Shown: in pieces, positions 1 through 8,870 of the stretch
How the letters are laid out: each line of letters starts with the position of its first letter
Numbering within the stretch: the first letter of the stretch is position 1
NCBI GenBank assembly: GCA_004335635.1
Contig: QAXH01001102.1
Span: 1-17,702, forward strand
Length of the DNA: 17,702 nucleotides
Direction of reading: 5' to 3'
Source of the DNA: Chloromonas sp. AAM2
Taxonomy: Eukaryota; Chlorophyta; Chlorophyceae; Chlamydomonadales; Chlamydomonadaceae
Made by a program: the position numbers and the translations under genes
The notes under the pieces: generated by a model
Databases searched by the model: none
What the model was told of the DNA's origin: nothing
Seen by the model: only the letters and a program-made list of their open reading frames with translations

Positions 1-1400
1 AGCAACTGACTCCAGGCGCACCCGTGAGTGTCAGGGGTGTCGGGTGTGTGGCTGTTGCTTGCATCATCGTCAAGTCAGTGCCAGAACTGGCAAGTCCTGT
101 ACTAGGGTCGCTTGCGCCTGCTTTGAAATACATGAAATGGCGTGTGCAGTTGTCAATGGGAACTGTGTACTTCGTTGGCATGATCGTACCGAGAGGATTC
201 GACCCAGCAATCCAGATGATGCGCAGCAGGCAACAGGCTTAGCGGTTCATGCGAGAGCCCGTAGGCGTGTACTTGTGTTGTTGCCTTGCAGGCAAACGGC
301 TTGTCGCCATTACGGCTGGTTGCCAGTGGTCCTGGCGGTCACCTCAGTCTGCCCAGCTACACCGCCATGCAGCCGCCTGGGATAGACGTCAAGCAAGGCG
401 AGGGCGCCAGCGGAGGCATCACGCACATGGGTGTATTGCACATGGGCCAACCGCAGGGCCGCACCACTGCCAACAGCCGTGTAGGCAGCCCCATGTCCGT
501 GCACATGGGTGAGCATGGGGCACCAGGCCACGGGCATCATCTACTGGTCAACCCAGCAGGCGGTGTGTCTAGCAGTGCTACACCCTTGCCTAGCCCAGGC
601 TTGGGGCCAGGCTCACTTATGTTCAGCAGCCAACCGGGCCAGCAGCAGCAGGGGCAGGGGCAGGGGCAGCAGGGCGGGGGAGGGCTGCAGCTAGCAGTTG
701 GTTCAGGACCAGGTGCAGCCCCTGGCATGGTTCCACTGGATCTATCTGCACCCAGTGGTGGTGGTGGTGGAATCAGCCCTAGTCCTGGGGCAGCGGGCTT
801 TCCGACAAGCATGAGCACAGTGGGGCAAGGAGGAGGTGCACAGGCAGGCAGTGGGCTAGTCTCGCCAAGCGCTGCACAGGGCACGGGAGACGGCAGCGGG
901 CGGCCGCCACAGCTGCAAATACTCAATGCAGCTGGCGCCGAGCAGGGAAGCGTGGTGCTCAAGACTGGTAGCCTACCGTCACCCGGGCCGCTGGGCACGC
1001 CAGGCAACGCCGTGCCACCACAGCAACCAATCGTGGCAGTGGCACGTGATTCCATGAGCGGCGCAATGGGGCAGGGCGGCGGGGATGGCAGCAGTGGGGA
1101 TGCATGGCAGGTGTCCATGCCTGCCATGCCACACTGGGTCACGATGCCAGCAGGCATGGATGCCTCTGGAGCCAACATGATGTTGCAGCAGCAGGGACAA
1201 CAGCAGCAATTCCCACAGCAACAGCTTTTGAATCTGCAGGGGCAACACCAGCAGCCGCAGATGTTGAACCTGCAGAGCCAACAACAGCAGCAGCAACAAC
1301 AACAGCAACAACAGCAACAGAATCAGGTCCAGATGTTGCAACTCAATGGAGGCCAGGTCATGCGCATGCCTAGCGGAATGTCGACTAAGAACACAAACAG
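1..1400 (+). CDS. Gln/Gly/Pro-rich low-complexity protein, internal exons (partial gene)
   Basis: Two exons are proposed. The first runs 1-23, reads QLTPGAP in phase 0 and ends at a GTGAGT donor. The second runs 292-1400, opens after an acceptor ending ttgccttgcag and closes at CAG/GTGTGT. The phases agree (0 to 0). The large exon encodes about 369 residues with no recognised domain: His/Met/Gly-rich at first, then long Gly/Ser/Pro/Gln stretches, and from about residue 300 a Gln-rich segment with about 14 consecutive Gln followed by a QVQMLQLNGGQV motif. Such composition is common in disordered activation regions of nuclear regulators in green algae, but no DNA-binding domain is visible, so a role in transcription is only inferred. 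The start codon lies outside the window. A possible last exon at 2622-2664 (good pyrimidine tract and cag acceptor, matching phase, TAA stop after 13 codons) is uncertain. The large exon is well supported; exon 1-23 and the 3' end are not. Confidence 0.6.
1183..1322 (+). repeat. CAG/CAA trinucleotide tract encoding polyglutamine
   Basis: CAG and CAA codons are interspersed with short Leu/Phe/Pro/Asn interruptions. The longest uninterrupted run is 14 Gln codons at 1279-1320. The mixed CAG/CAA use suggests an old or selected Gln tract rather than a recent pure-CAG expansion. Confidence 0.85.
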
Positions 1401-3946
1401 GTGTGTTGGTCAGGGTTTTCACAATGTTAGCAGTTGGCTAACCAGGCTATTGGTTCAAGTCAGGACGTTGGCAGTGGTATGCGAAATGCAGGGTGTCTGT
1501 TTAGGCTGTTGCAGGCTGGTAGTAGGATGCCTGTGTGAGACGGGATGCAGGCTGATGCGCTTGTATGCCACAGACAGCAGTGAATAGGCTTCTAGTCATG
1601 AATCTGCACTCACAGTACAACGCAGGTGAAGCGTTGTTGTTGCGCAGGTGAAATGTGGCAGGTTGAAAGCTTGCCTACCCCGAAGCAAACAATCGACGAG
1701 ACGAGACAATGCACAGCTGATATGGCCATGACAGTGAAATTGCCAATGGAAGCATGATATGCAGCTCAAAGCTTTCTGACAGCCTGTACTGACTGTTTGA
1801 AACGTGCAGTCCTGCTCCATTTACATCAACAGACTGCACGGGAAGGACTGAGGGTTGTTGCTTACTGTGACTGTCTCGGTGTGTAGCATGAGCGTGCCGT
1901 ACAGTGTGGCTTTTTGACGCACGCGGGTTTCTTGTCCTTCACACCTTTCATCATTAAGATGATCAAGCATCATTTGCAATCCTTAGCGATCAAGCAGGAT
2001 GATCCAGCACTGCTCAGGGTGTTGTGACAGAACGGTTGCCTAGCGATCAGGCAGAAGACATGATCAACTAGTGCTCCTGGGCGTTGTGGCGGAAAATGCA
2101 GGGTTGCAGCGAGGCTGTGGGTGCGAACACGCTTGCTGTTGTATTGAGCAAGGCAACCCTGCTGCCATGGCAAGGGGTTCCACAACGTCTGTGCAGTCAG
2201 CTGGCTCTGTGCAGTCAGCTGACGTACACCCCTATCGTGTCCTTTGAGTGGCACACCCTGTCTTCCCCACAAACATGCTGCGCATGTATTTAGCCACTGC
2301 TGCAGACGATGACTTACACAGTGTCTGTGGTTCAGTATCCACATGTGTTCCAAGGCTGTGCGTCTGGTTACTGACATATTTGGACGGTTTGTCTTCAACA
2401 TTCAACGTGCCTGACTGCACGGCCCTCTATGCATACCTGGCATGTGCTCGGTCCCCAACGCTCCACATGCAGTCCTGGCATGTGCTCGGTCCCCAAGGCT
2501 CCACACGCAGTCCTGGCATGTGCTCGGTCCCCAAGGCTCCACATGCAGTCCTCTGATTGATGATGAACCGCCGTTATCTCGTACTGATTGACTTTCAGTT
2601 GTTTTTGTCCCTCAGTTGCAGGACACATCCCTTGTGCGCATTGCACGCATCAACACGGAAGTAAAAAGACAACAACAACAAAAACAACATTGGCAGCTGA
2701 CATTGACACCGTCATTGACAATTTTGTTTTCTAATGTGGCTTTCAAGTGTGCATACGCCATACTGGGCACCTAATGATCCGACACGGATGGCGGTAAGAG
2801 GAACTGGTTGGTATGTGCTGGGATGGGACTGACTGTTGAAACAGGCTGCGTGTGGTAGTGCAGTTTTGATATTGAAAGCCCAGGTCTCATTGCCATGACC
2901 TCCATTTCTGCAAGGCCATATACTAGGCCATACAACAGTCACGTCTTAATGTAGAAGGGCAGGCAAATGAACTGTTTGACACCCAAAGGGGGAACATGCA
3001 GCGTGCTGACCATTTTGGGTGGGTGTTGACGTGGAGTTTTGTCATTATAACCGGGTTTTTGTTGAATATAACGGATTGATTACTGAACCAGGTCTGCTTT
3101 TGACTGGTCTTTGAGCAGTTATTCACTGCGCAGGAGAGAGTATGAGAAGAAAAGCCTGCTCAGGTCTTGCACTTGAAAAAACTTTTCCAGTTGGTGACCA
3201 GAAAGGACTGAGCGACTCCCTGTTCCTATTGAAATGGCTAGTTTGCCAGGGATCGTTGCTGATATAACATGCACATTCTCGTTGGCAGGGATCGCCTGCT
3301 GCTTACATTTGTTGTTGTGCTTCTGTTCTGGTCAGGGCTCATTGGCTCCACTAGCATCTCTGTCACTTCTTATGTCAAACAAAATGTGCGGCTCTGGATC
3401 ATCATCATCTGATATGAAAGCATGTATGCAACTAGACACAGCAGGGTGCTCAGAGCAAAAAAGATGTTTGCCGGGGTCATGTGGTGACTGTTCGTGTGTC
3501 CTGCTGTATTGACTGATGGAAGCTATTGTGTGGTGAATACTCGCTGTGGTCTGAGAGACACTCGGCTTGCACGGCTGGTCAACTGATCATCAACTGTCAC
3601 GTTGCAGAAGCTACTGAGCAAATAAGGCCGGTGAGGCCGTGGCCACCAGCGTCCAACCGATCTGCTGTTGCCTCGAGCCACACTGGTATGAAGAGAGGGA
3701 GTTACACGCCGGGCGATCTGTCCCTCAACTCCGGTATGCAAGATCAGAAAAGCCAAGCTACATCACAAACCATCTGCAGGACATGGCCACATCCCAAACG
3801 AACAGGGCATCTTCAACAGACTATCTGCACAGCTCAGAAACAGCTCACTTCCTGGTTTTACAGCCAAAAAAACTGCGATTACAGCATGAGGCCAAATACT
3901 TTGTGTTTGTTTGCTTACGTCTGTGAAGTTGCCACAGGGCATGGAG
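1401..3946. other. Gene-poor stretch; no convincing coding region
   Basis: ORFs here are short, overlap on both strands and show no recognisable motifs. Contents noted: an 18-bp tandem duplication (gtgcagtcagctg at 2191-2203 and 2209-2221), the 38-bp minisatellite, an acaacaacaa-rich patch near 2670-2690, and a candidate terminal exon (2622-2664) for the upstream Gln-rich gene. Most of it is probably intron, 3' UTR or intergenic DNA. Confidence 0.4.
2439..2552. repeat. 38-bp minisatellite, three tandem copies
   Basis: Three head-to-tail copies of a 38-bp unit beginning ggcatgtgctcggtcccc lie at 2439-2476, 2477-2514 and 2515-2552. They differ at only a few positions (aac/aag; acatgc/acacgc). 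The copies abut with no spacers. Confidence 0.95.
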
Positions 3947-4489
3947 TGGGATAGGCACTGCCCTGACCTACCCTGAGCAAGAATCAGAATCGCAGCGAGC
4001 AGAGCAGGAATAGTAGGACAAAGGAAGGCAGAACACAAAACGAATCGCCTAGACTAACGTTGAAGGCCAGAGAAAGGTACGCAAAACATGCCTACAGACA
4101 AGGACAGTCACGCCTGGGAGCACCTAGGCTGCAGGGTAAGGCTGACACATGGTGTGTTTCGTGGTGGCTAATGTGCCCTGCCTGTGAAGTTTGCCTCGAG
4201 CGAGTTGAGTGCATCAATCCAGTCAGGGGGTGGGGTAGGCTTGTTTGAGGGTTTGCCAGTAGTTGGGTCATCAGGCCGCCAAGAGCGCTGCTTGCCGTCT
4301 AGCCTGTGAACAAAGGTCTTATCGCGCTTGTGCCACGTCCAGCGGCTAGGTAGTGCACGCTTCTCTATGGTTGAGCCTACAGAGTACATATGTATTTACA
4401 GCCGTCAAAGGACACGGAACGGGATGGGCACCCCCCTGGCCTACCCTGAGCAAGAAAGGCAGAGTGATGCGAAGCGTGCAGGGGAATAG
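3947..4489. repeat. Diverged direct repeat pair bracketing the first WHK-domain exon
   Basis: About 67 bp at 3947-4013 and about 70 bp at 4420-4489 are clearly related. Both contain ctaccctgagcaagaa and end in ggaatag, with a matching gggat.ggcac...ccctg segment before that. They lie about 470 bp apart in the same orientation, one in the intron just upstream of the exon at 4168-4376 (minus strand) and the other about 155 bp past that gene's stop. A partial tandem duplication or the ends of an inserted unit could explain the pair; no target-site duplication was identified. Confidence 0.75.
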
Positions 4490-5434
4490 CCAGCATTGCG
4501 CACGCGTCTAGCTGTGCTGCAAATGACGCCATCGTATAAGCGCTGTGACGGAAACAGGCCGCATGTAGGTGGCACCGGGAAATGTGTTGTCATCACTGAC
4601 TTCCTCTACCCCATGGTCTGGGCAGGGGACAAGGTCTGCCTGGTGAACTTGCAGCTGGGTGATGCCCACCCCGTGCGCAGCTGCCATCATCCGGCTGGCT
4701 GTCTCACCCTGTGCAGCTGCCATGATGCCCACATGTACGGGTGGTGGTGGCTGGGCGCCAGGTGGTGGGGCGGCAGCTGGGGGTGGTGGTTGGGCGCCAG
4801 ATGGGGAGGTGGCATTCAACCTCAGGATGTGATGCAAGACTGCATCAATGACCAGTCCGTACGACGGGTCATCAGGCCAGAGCTGCAGGTGGTGTTTGTT
4901 CAGCGCTGCAGCTTCTGCCTGCAGCTGTGGGTGCTGACGCAGCCGCTGTTTGACAACAGCGGCTGTGTCTGATGCTGAGTAGGTTTGCAGCTCACGAAAG
5001 AGTTTGAGTCGCAGCCCACGCATGTCAGCCTGCAACCACAAATAGGTTGGCAAGGTTAGAGACAGGTAAGTGCCTGCAAGGCTCACTGTCACTGTTAAAA
5101 GCACTAGGACAGCAGACTGCGCTACACCTACTCCACCTATCTACTCCACCAGCATACCCCAGCATGCCATCTGCCCATTGTCACCCCACTGCCAGCCCAA
5201 TCCGCTCATCTGTGCAATGTGGGATGCACTGCGGATGCAAAGTGGGATCTGTTCACATGCATGGGGACAGCATACTGGTGGCATACGGTATGTTCAATGC
5301 CGCACACTGCAAGCTGCTTTAACATTGCAACGTCCAATGGTCATCAACTGACCCCCCATTGAACTAACCTCAACAGCGGGCAAGTCCAGCACTGTGCTAC
5401 GACGTTTCCTCTTCCTTGTGGCATGCAGTGTGGC
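4168..5434 (-). CDS. Unrecognised protein: basic cluster, helical region, Pro-rich linker, C-terminal WHK domain (5' end not found)
   Basis: Three exons fit by splice sites and phase. 5434-5369 (22 codons, acceptor cttgctgcag, donor GAG/GTTAGT) encodes a basic RKRKRR cluster. 5029-4708 (acceptor tttgtggttgcag, donor G/GTGAGA) encodes a Leu/Gln/Ala-rich, probably helical stretch containing LQLWPDDPSYGL, then a Pro-rich linker (GAQPPPP repeated). 4376-4168 (acceptor tctgtag) encodes the WHK domain and the TAG stop. Phases are 0/0 and 1/1. The last exon shows RWTWHKRDKTF, then SWRPDDPTTG, then PPPDWIDAL. The domain recurs twice more at 6873-7145 and 7450-7595. I recognise no known family. The basic cluster could be a nuclear localisation signal, which with the Trp/His/Lys-rich domain would suit a nucleic-acid-associated protein, but that is inference. 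Exons upstream of 5434 and the start codon were not found. Long plus-strand ORFs over this area appear to be antisense shadows. Confidence 0.6.
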
Positions 5435-5784
5435 CTGCAGCAAGCATAAGACATGTTGGCGCATCACTTGCCAGGCAGCATGAGGTCAGATTGAAATCAC
5501 AACGAGCTCGTCAGGCATGTCAAGCATCCTTATGCCAGGTGCAGCTGCATGCAAACTCTCTCTCTTGCCTGCGCCATCCCTGTGCAAGGCGGTCTCTGCG
5601 GCCCCTGCGATGCCATGCAGCAGGCCCTCACGACACAGGTCACGACGCGGACAATGCGCGGACAGCCGTGTTGTATGGCTGTATTGAGGTTACACAGTTG
5701 TGCGACAGCAACGATACGCAATCGTCACAAGCCAGTGCGACAGTGTCGGCAGGGTGTCGACGGTGCATTACGTTGTCACGGGAC

Positions 5785-6264
5785 AGCCGCGTTGACAGAA
5801 ACATGCTGTCCCCGTTCAACCAGGCCTTCCTCGACAAACGCAGATGCAAGTACACAGGCGAAGAGAAGCTGGTGCCTAATCTGCTGCCCAAGAAGGACTA
5901 TGTGGTCTACTACAAGGCCCTGAAACAGATGCTGAGCCATGACATTTGAGCAATCCCCATGGATGAAGCCTTACATTGACTTTTGCGTGGGACAGCGTCA
6001 GACAGCCACCTCCAGCTTTGAAAAGGACCTGTTCAAGCTGCTGATGAACTCGGTCTTTGGCAAGACCATGGAGAACGTCAGGCGCAGGAGCAAGGTGCGC
6101 CTGTTCACGTCAGGCCACCAGGATGGTGCCTTCAGGCGCTGCCTGTCCAGCCCTGTCCTGAAGGGTGTGACGGTCATCAGCCCCAGCATGGTGACGGTGG
6201 AGATGCACAAGACGAAGGTGTACTTTGAACAAGCCAATATATGTTGGAGCGCCTTGGTTGGATG
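5785..6264 (+). pseudogene. Protein-primed family B DNA polymerase fragment (Polinton/Maverick-type), frameshifted
   Basis: Two adjoining frames carry family hallmarks. Frame one (about 5785-5949) shows MLSPFNQAFLDK, then KLVPNLLPKKDYVVYYKAL. Frame two (about 5939-6226) shows FEQSPWMKPYIDF, FEKDLFKLLMNSVFGKTMEN and MHKTKVYF. A third frame from 6225 shows NKPIYVG. This order matches the C-terminal half of DNA_pol_B_2 polymerases of Polintons; the NSVFGKTMEN segment belongs to the conserved polymerase core. The copy is broken. About ten residues expected between YKALKQML and FEQSPW are missing together with a frame change near 5940, an in-frame TGA lies at 5947, and an extra base near 6227 shifts frame again. 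Similarity fades after about 6264. The exonuclease domain, the other Polinton genes (integrase, ATPase, protease, capsid) and terminal repeats were not seen. The third-frame ORF runs on to 6473 with a coiled-coil-like end (MLKRVRQLEHLV) that may be unrelated. A dead insertion remnant in an algal genome is the simplest reading. Confidence 0.85.
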
Positions 6265-6473
6265 TACTTTGTGTAGAAGCTGGGGTTGGGTTCATCGGCC
6301 ATGCTTGGTTGCTCCACAAGAACCAGAGCAGAGCATTGACAGAGGGACACGCAACCCCGAGGAGAGAGGGCTGGAGACAGGCTGTGGGGCGTCTACGGGC
6401 GCAGCACACGAGCATGCTCAAGAGAGTGAGGCAACTGGAGCACTTGGTGGCGACTTACATTACCGAGTTCTGA

Positions 6474-6830
6474 GGCCTGCTATACCTCTGACTGGACGTG
6501 TACCAGTTTACACACCAACAGCACATCCCAGTGTCATGCCACACTGGTGCAAACGCAATATTTGCAATTTCTTGCCACGTCCACAGTCCAATTCCTGAGG
6601 TCGTCACCTTGTCCCTGTTGGCACACTGGTTCCAGTGCAATTCTTTGAAACTGTCCCAGAACTGGCAAACATTTTTTTTTCGGTTGTCCCTGATGCATAA
6701 TCGCCACCATGCCAGCTGAGCCGTAGCCCTAACCCTTGCTTGAAGGTACGCAACTGATGGTGCATGCAGAGGTGAGTTAGGGGTTGGCAGGTTCAGTGGT
6801 GTACGTATGAGGGTAAGATATGACAGCACT
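6474..6830. other. No supported gene; Trp-rich open frame on the minus strand
   Basis: A minus-strand frame stays open across 6455-6829 and contains a Trp-rich stretch (CQFWDSFKELHWNQ, then GLWTWQEIANIAF) between about 6480 and 6680. It has no recognised family and no clear splice sites. The stretch also holds a run of nine to ten T at about 6671. It could be a decayed coding fragment lying between the polymerase remnant and the second WHK copy. Confidence 0.25.
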
Positions 6831-6835
6831 TTACA
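6831..6835 (-). terminator. Candidate TGTAA poly(A) signal, minus strand
   Basis: The minus strand reads TGTAA here, 38 bases past the stop codon of the second WHK-domain frame (stop at 6873). TGTAA is the usual polyadenylation signal of chlamydomonadalean algae. A five-base match occurs often by chance, so support is positional only. Confidence 0.3.
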
Positions 6836-6872
6836 TTACTGGCCATGTCCTACTGTGCAGAGAAATAGAGGT

Positions 6873-7145
6873 TCAGGCAGTCCTGACTATTTTCTGTACT
6901 ACGCTGCTAGCCCCACCCTTGGATTGCGCTGCCAACGAATCTGCATGCGTCCTCAGGGCGTTGATCCAATCAGCAGGCGGCTCTGGCATTTCTTGGGCCA
7001 GTTTCTTGAACTGCAGTCCGGTGGTGGGGTCGGTCGGCCGCCAGTACTGCTCCCTGCCTGCCTCAGTCACGTAAAAGGCCTTGTTGCCGTTGTGCCAGGA
7101 CCAACGGCTTGGTAGGGCGAACGTCCGGGCCGGACTTAGCGACAT
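6873..7145 (-). CDS. WHK-domain copy 2 (single exon or gene fragment)
   Basis: An open minus-strand frame carries the domain seen at 4168-4376: FALPSRWSWHNGNKAFYV, then YWRPTDPTTGLQF, then PPADWINAL, ending KIVRTA. Aligned with copy 1, the constant features are LPSRWxWH, K.F, a Gly, WRPxDPTTG and PPxDWIxAL. In-frame stop codons do not interrupt the domain. Copy 2 lacks the phase-1 acceptor that copies 1 and 3 share directly before the domain; the nearest alternatives (cag at about 7152, aag at about 7138) are in other phases. It may therefore start at the ATG near 7145, use a different splice site, or be a fragment. Nothing like the basic or Pro-rich exons of the 4168-5434 gene was found upstream. 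Function unknown. Confidence 0.5.
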   Translation of the reverse strand: MSLSPARTFALPSRWSWHNGNKAFYVTEAGREQYWRPTDPTTGLQFKKLAQEMPEPPADWINALRTHADSLAAQSKGGASSVVQKIVRTA

Positions 7146-7449
7146 TCACTGCAAAGCCATCAACAGATGAGCACACAACTGGGGCTGTACTGTTGGCATC
7201 TGTGCACCGTAGTGTGTGCATGCATATGGCAAACTTGAAAAGCCTAGGCAGGCTGAGCAATGCAGGCAGGACTCCGGCTACCCTCGGCACATCGAACCTC
7301 CTGCTCCACAGCAGTTGTACATGCCATGCCCTATCAAACACAAATGGATTTCAGAAAAACAACAAGGGAGTATTTGATATACCCGAATGCTTCACCTCTG
7401 AGCTCTGCTTCCACCCCGTTGGCATTCAGCCTCAGAGCGCAGCATGTCC

Positions 7450-7595
7450 TCAATGGGCTTTCCCAAAAGACAGTCCCATGCTAGGGTCAGTGGGGCGCCA
7501 GCTGCGCCACTTGCCCTCAATATGGATGTAGAAGGCCTTGTTTCGCTTGTGCCAGTGCCAGCGGTCGGGCAGCATGCGTTGGCCCGTGGTTGGGC
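7450..7595 (-). pseudogene. WHK-domain copy 3, exon with probable frameshift after the domain
   Basis: After an acceptor-like ggtttcatag, the minus strand encodes PTTGQRMLPDRWHWHKRNK, then KAFYIHIEGKWRSWRPTDPS, then MGLSFGKAH and a stop at 7450. The exon start, its phase (two bases completing a Gly codon) and the residues just before the domain match copy 1, so the two share an exon boundary by descent. Copies 1 and 2 continue past this point with a Pro-rich segment and DWIxAL. Copy 3 stops early, but a shift of one base near 7457 opens a frame reading KPIEDMLRSEAEC, which resembles the expected tail. That points to a recent frameshift or a base-call error. Confidence 0.5.
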
Positions 7596-7925
7596 CTATG
7601 AAACCACGTAGCATGCAGTTACAGGCAGTATTGACATCGTGTGACAGACAATTCAATTGACCTGTCTAGTAAGAGATGCCTTTCAACTCATTTACATCTG
7701 ACGGTGGCAGCAGGGTCCTGAAAATCAGCACAGCTGCATTCAGTTCAATGGTTCAAACCTTGTCAAAAAAGGTTGCTACATGCATGTGTATGTGCAGCAG
7801 TGTGTATGCGCAGCAGTGTCATCAAGTGGTACGCACCTTCTGGTTGCGCTGCTGCAGTGATGCACCTGTCGCATGACCAAACCTGGCATGGGCATGGGCA
7901 GCTGACGCGAATGCCTTGCCCGCAG

Positions 7926-8218
7926 GCCAGCGAAGGGCACATGCGCCCAAAGCACCAACCTCGGTCTGACCAAGCGAATACGGCAGAGTCCTGTGTGCAC
8001 GAATTCCATCCAATGATGATTATGAGCGCCAGTCGTAAGTCAAGCCTTGGACTACCCCTGCCCCCTTATCGCTTGCTGAATTGTTCATTCGAACGTCCAA
8101 TGTGCGAGCCCTGTTGAACTCTATGATGTTAACCCCAGACCCAATGGCGTGCCTTGGACTCTCCGCCCACCACCCAGCCGCATCGGGACCATGGCAGGCT
8201 GCACTCACCACTCAGTAG
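7926..8218 (+). CDS. Candidate last two exons of an unrecognised plus-strand gene
   Basis: Exon 7926-8034 begins after a strong acceptor (atgccttgcccgcag), encodes SEGHMRPKHQPRSDQ and HEFHPMMIMSAS, has GC-rich third positions and ends at a perfect GTAAGT donor in phase 1. An exon at 8139-8218 after gttaaccccag fits that phase, encodes PMACLGLSAHHPAASG and ends in TAG. No domain is recognised and no upstream exon was found. A minus-strand frame over 7822-7986 (TLPYSLGQTEVGALG and onward) is also open with plausible composition, so the strand is not settled. Confidence 0.3.
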
Positions 8219-8866
8219 CTTCGAGGATCCTGCTGGCTCCGTGTTCATTTCCAGTTCAATAGCCGCAAGCGCAAAGGCTTGGACAGGAAGATAACGCAGC
8301 CGTTCAAGAACACAGGCTGTGACCCCGCCGCAGCCTGGGCTTCTCTTCCCAAGCACTTCCGAACACTTGGCGCTTACGAACATCGCACACACAGTTGCAA
8401 AAAGGGCCTCACGGGGTAAACGAGCCTCAAGGGGTAACGCCCGGGCGGTTCACTGCACCCTGGCAAGCGATCTACGCATGGGGTGCACTAGTCATCATGG
8501 TGAGTGCACAAAAGCACACATCCTGTATTGATGAGTGTGTACACCTGGCACTCTTGCTGTAGTTCTGATCATCGTACATCAACACGTCGACAAGTGGATT
8601 TGAAGGCCGAGAGAAAGAAACATAGATCACACCATGTGACAGTGACAGGCAACCCTAACTTCGATCCCCACAGATTTGAAGAGGCAAAGCGGCTGCTTCA
8701 AGCCAGGAGACGAGGCCTCCCCCAACAAACCAAGCAACTCGGCAAAACGCGCCGCAGGGAACGCCTCTGTATGCCTCTGGGGAAGAGGCATACTCTATGC
8801 CTCGAGTCGAGGCCCACATGCACCGAGCGCGAACGCTAGCAACAGACGAGGCTGGATATCGTCCTG
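8219..8866 (+). other. Possible coding fragments, unassigned
   Basis: Two plus-strand stretches look protein-like but have no consistent exon model. 8252-8414 follows ttcatttccag and reads NSRKRKGLDRKITQPFKN, then AAAWASLPKHFRTLG, to a TAA. 8672-8870 follows gatccccacag and reads CFKPGDEASPNKPSNSAKRA to a TGA. In another frame 8504-8839 is open with FDPHRFEEAKRLLQARRRG. Third-base GC bias favours the plus strand in the first stretch. A 17-bp tandem duplication (gcctca.ggggtaa) sits at about 8408-8440. No family recognised. Confidence 0.2.
8774..8842. repeat. Nested short inverted repeats followed by a 32-bp dispersed repeat
   Basis: An 8-bp stem (atgcctct/agaggcat, 5-base loop) at about 8771-8791 is followed by a near-palindrome cctcga-g-tcgagg near 8800-8812. 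A 32-bp segment at 8811-8842 (beginning ggcccacatgcacc, ending gctagcaa) recurs with one mismatch at 13597-13628, inside an intron of the aminohydrolase gene. Confidence 0.7.
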
Positions 8867-8870
8867 ACCA

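Noticed and set aside
537..1178. Minus-strand Pro/Cys-rich 213-aa ORF
   Set aside because: Complement of the Gly/Gln-rich plus-strand exon; its composition is what antisense of GGN/CAG codons gives.
2439..2552. CRISPR-like array
   Set aside because: The 38-bp copies abut without spacers, and the context is eukaryotic; it is a minisatellite.
3526..3954. Plus-strand 142-aa ORF
   Set aside because: No motif, no splice or start context, and competing open frames in the same place.
4496..4972. Plus-strand Trp/Gly-rich 158-aa ORF
   Set aside because: Antisense to the Pro-rich linker exon on the minus strand, which has matched splice sites and phase.
6724..6737. Telomere-like ccctaaccctt
   Set aside because: Less than two units, not repeated further, and internal to the window.
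8204..8305. Minus-strand exon reading ERLRYLPVQAFALAAIE
   Set aside because: Third-base composition is better on the plus strand here, and its end phase does not match any neighbouring minus-strand exon.
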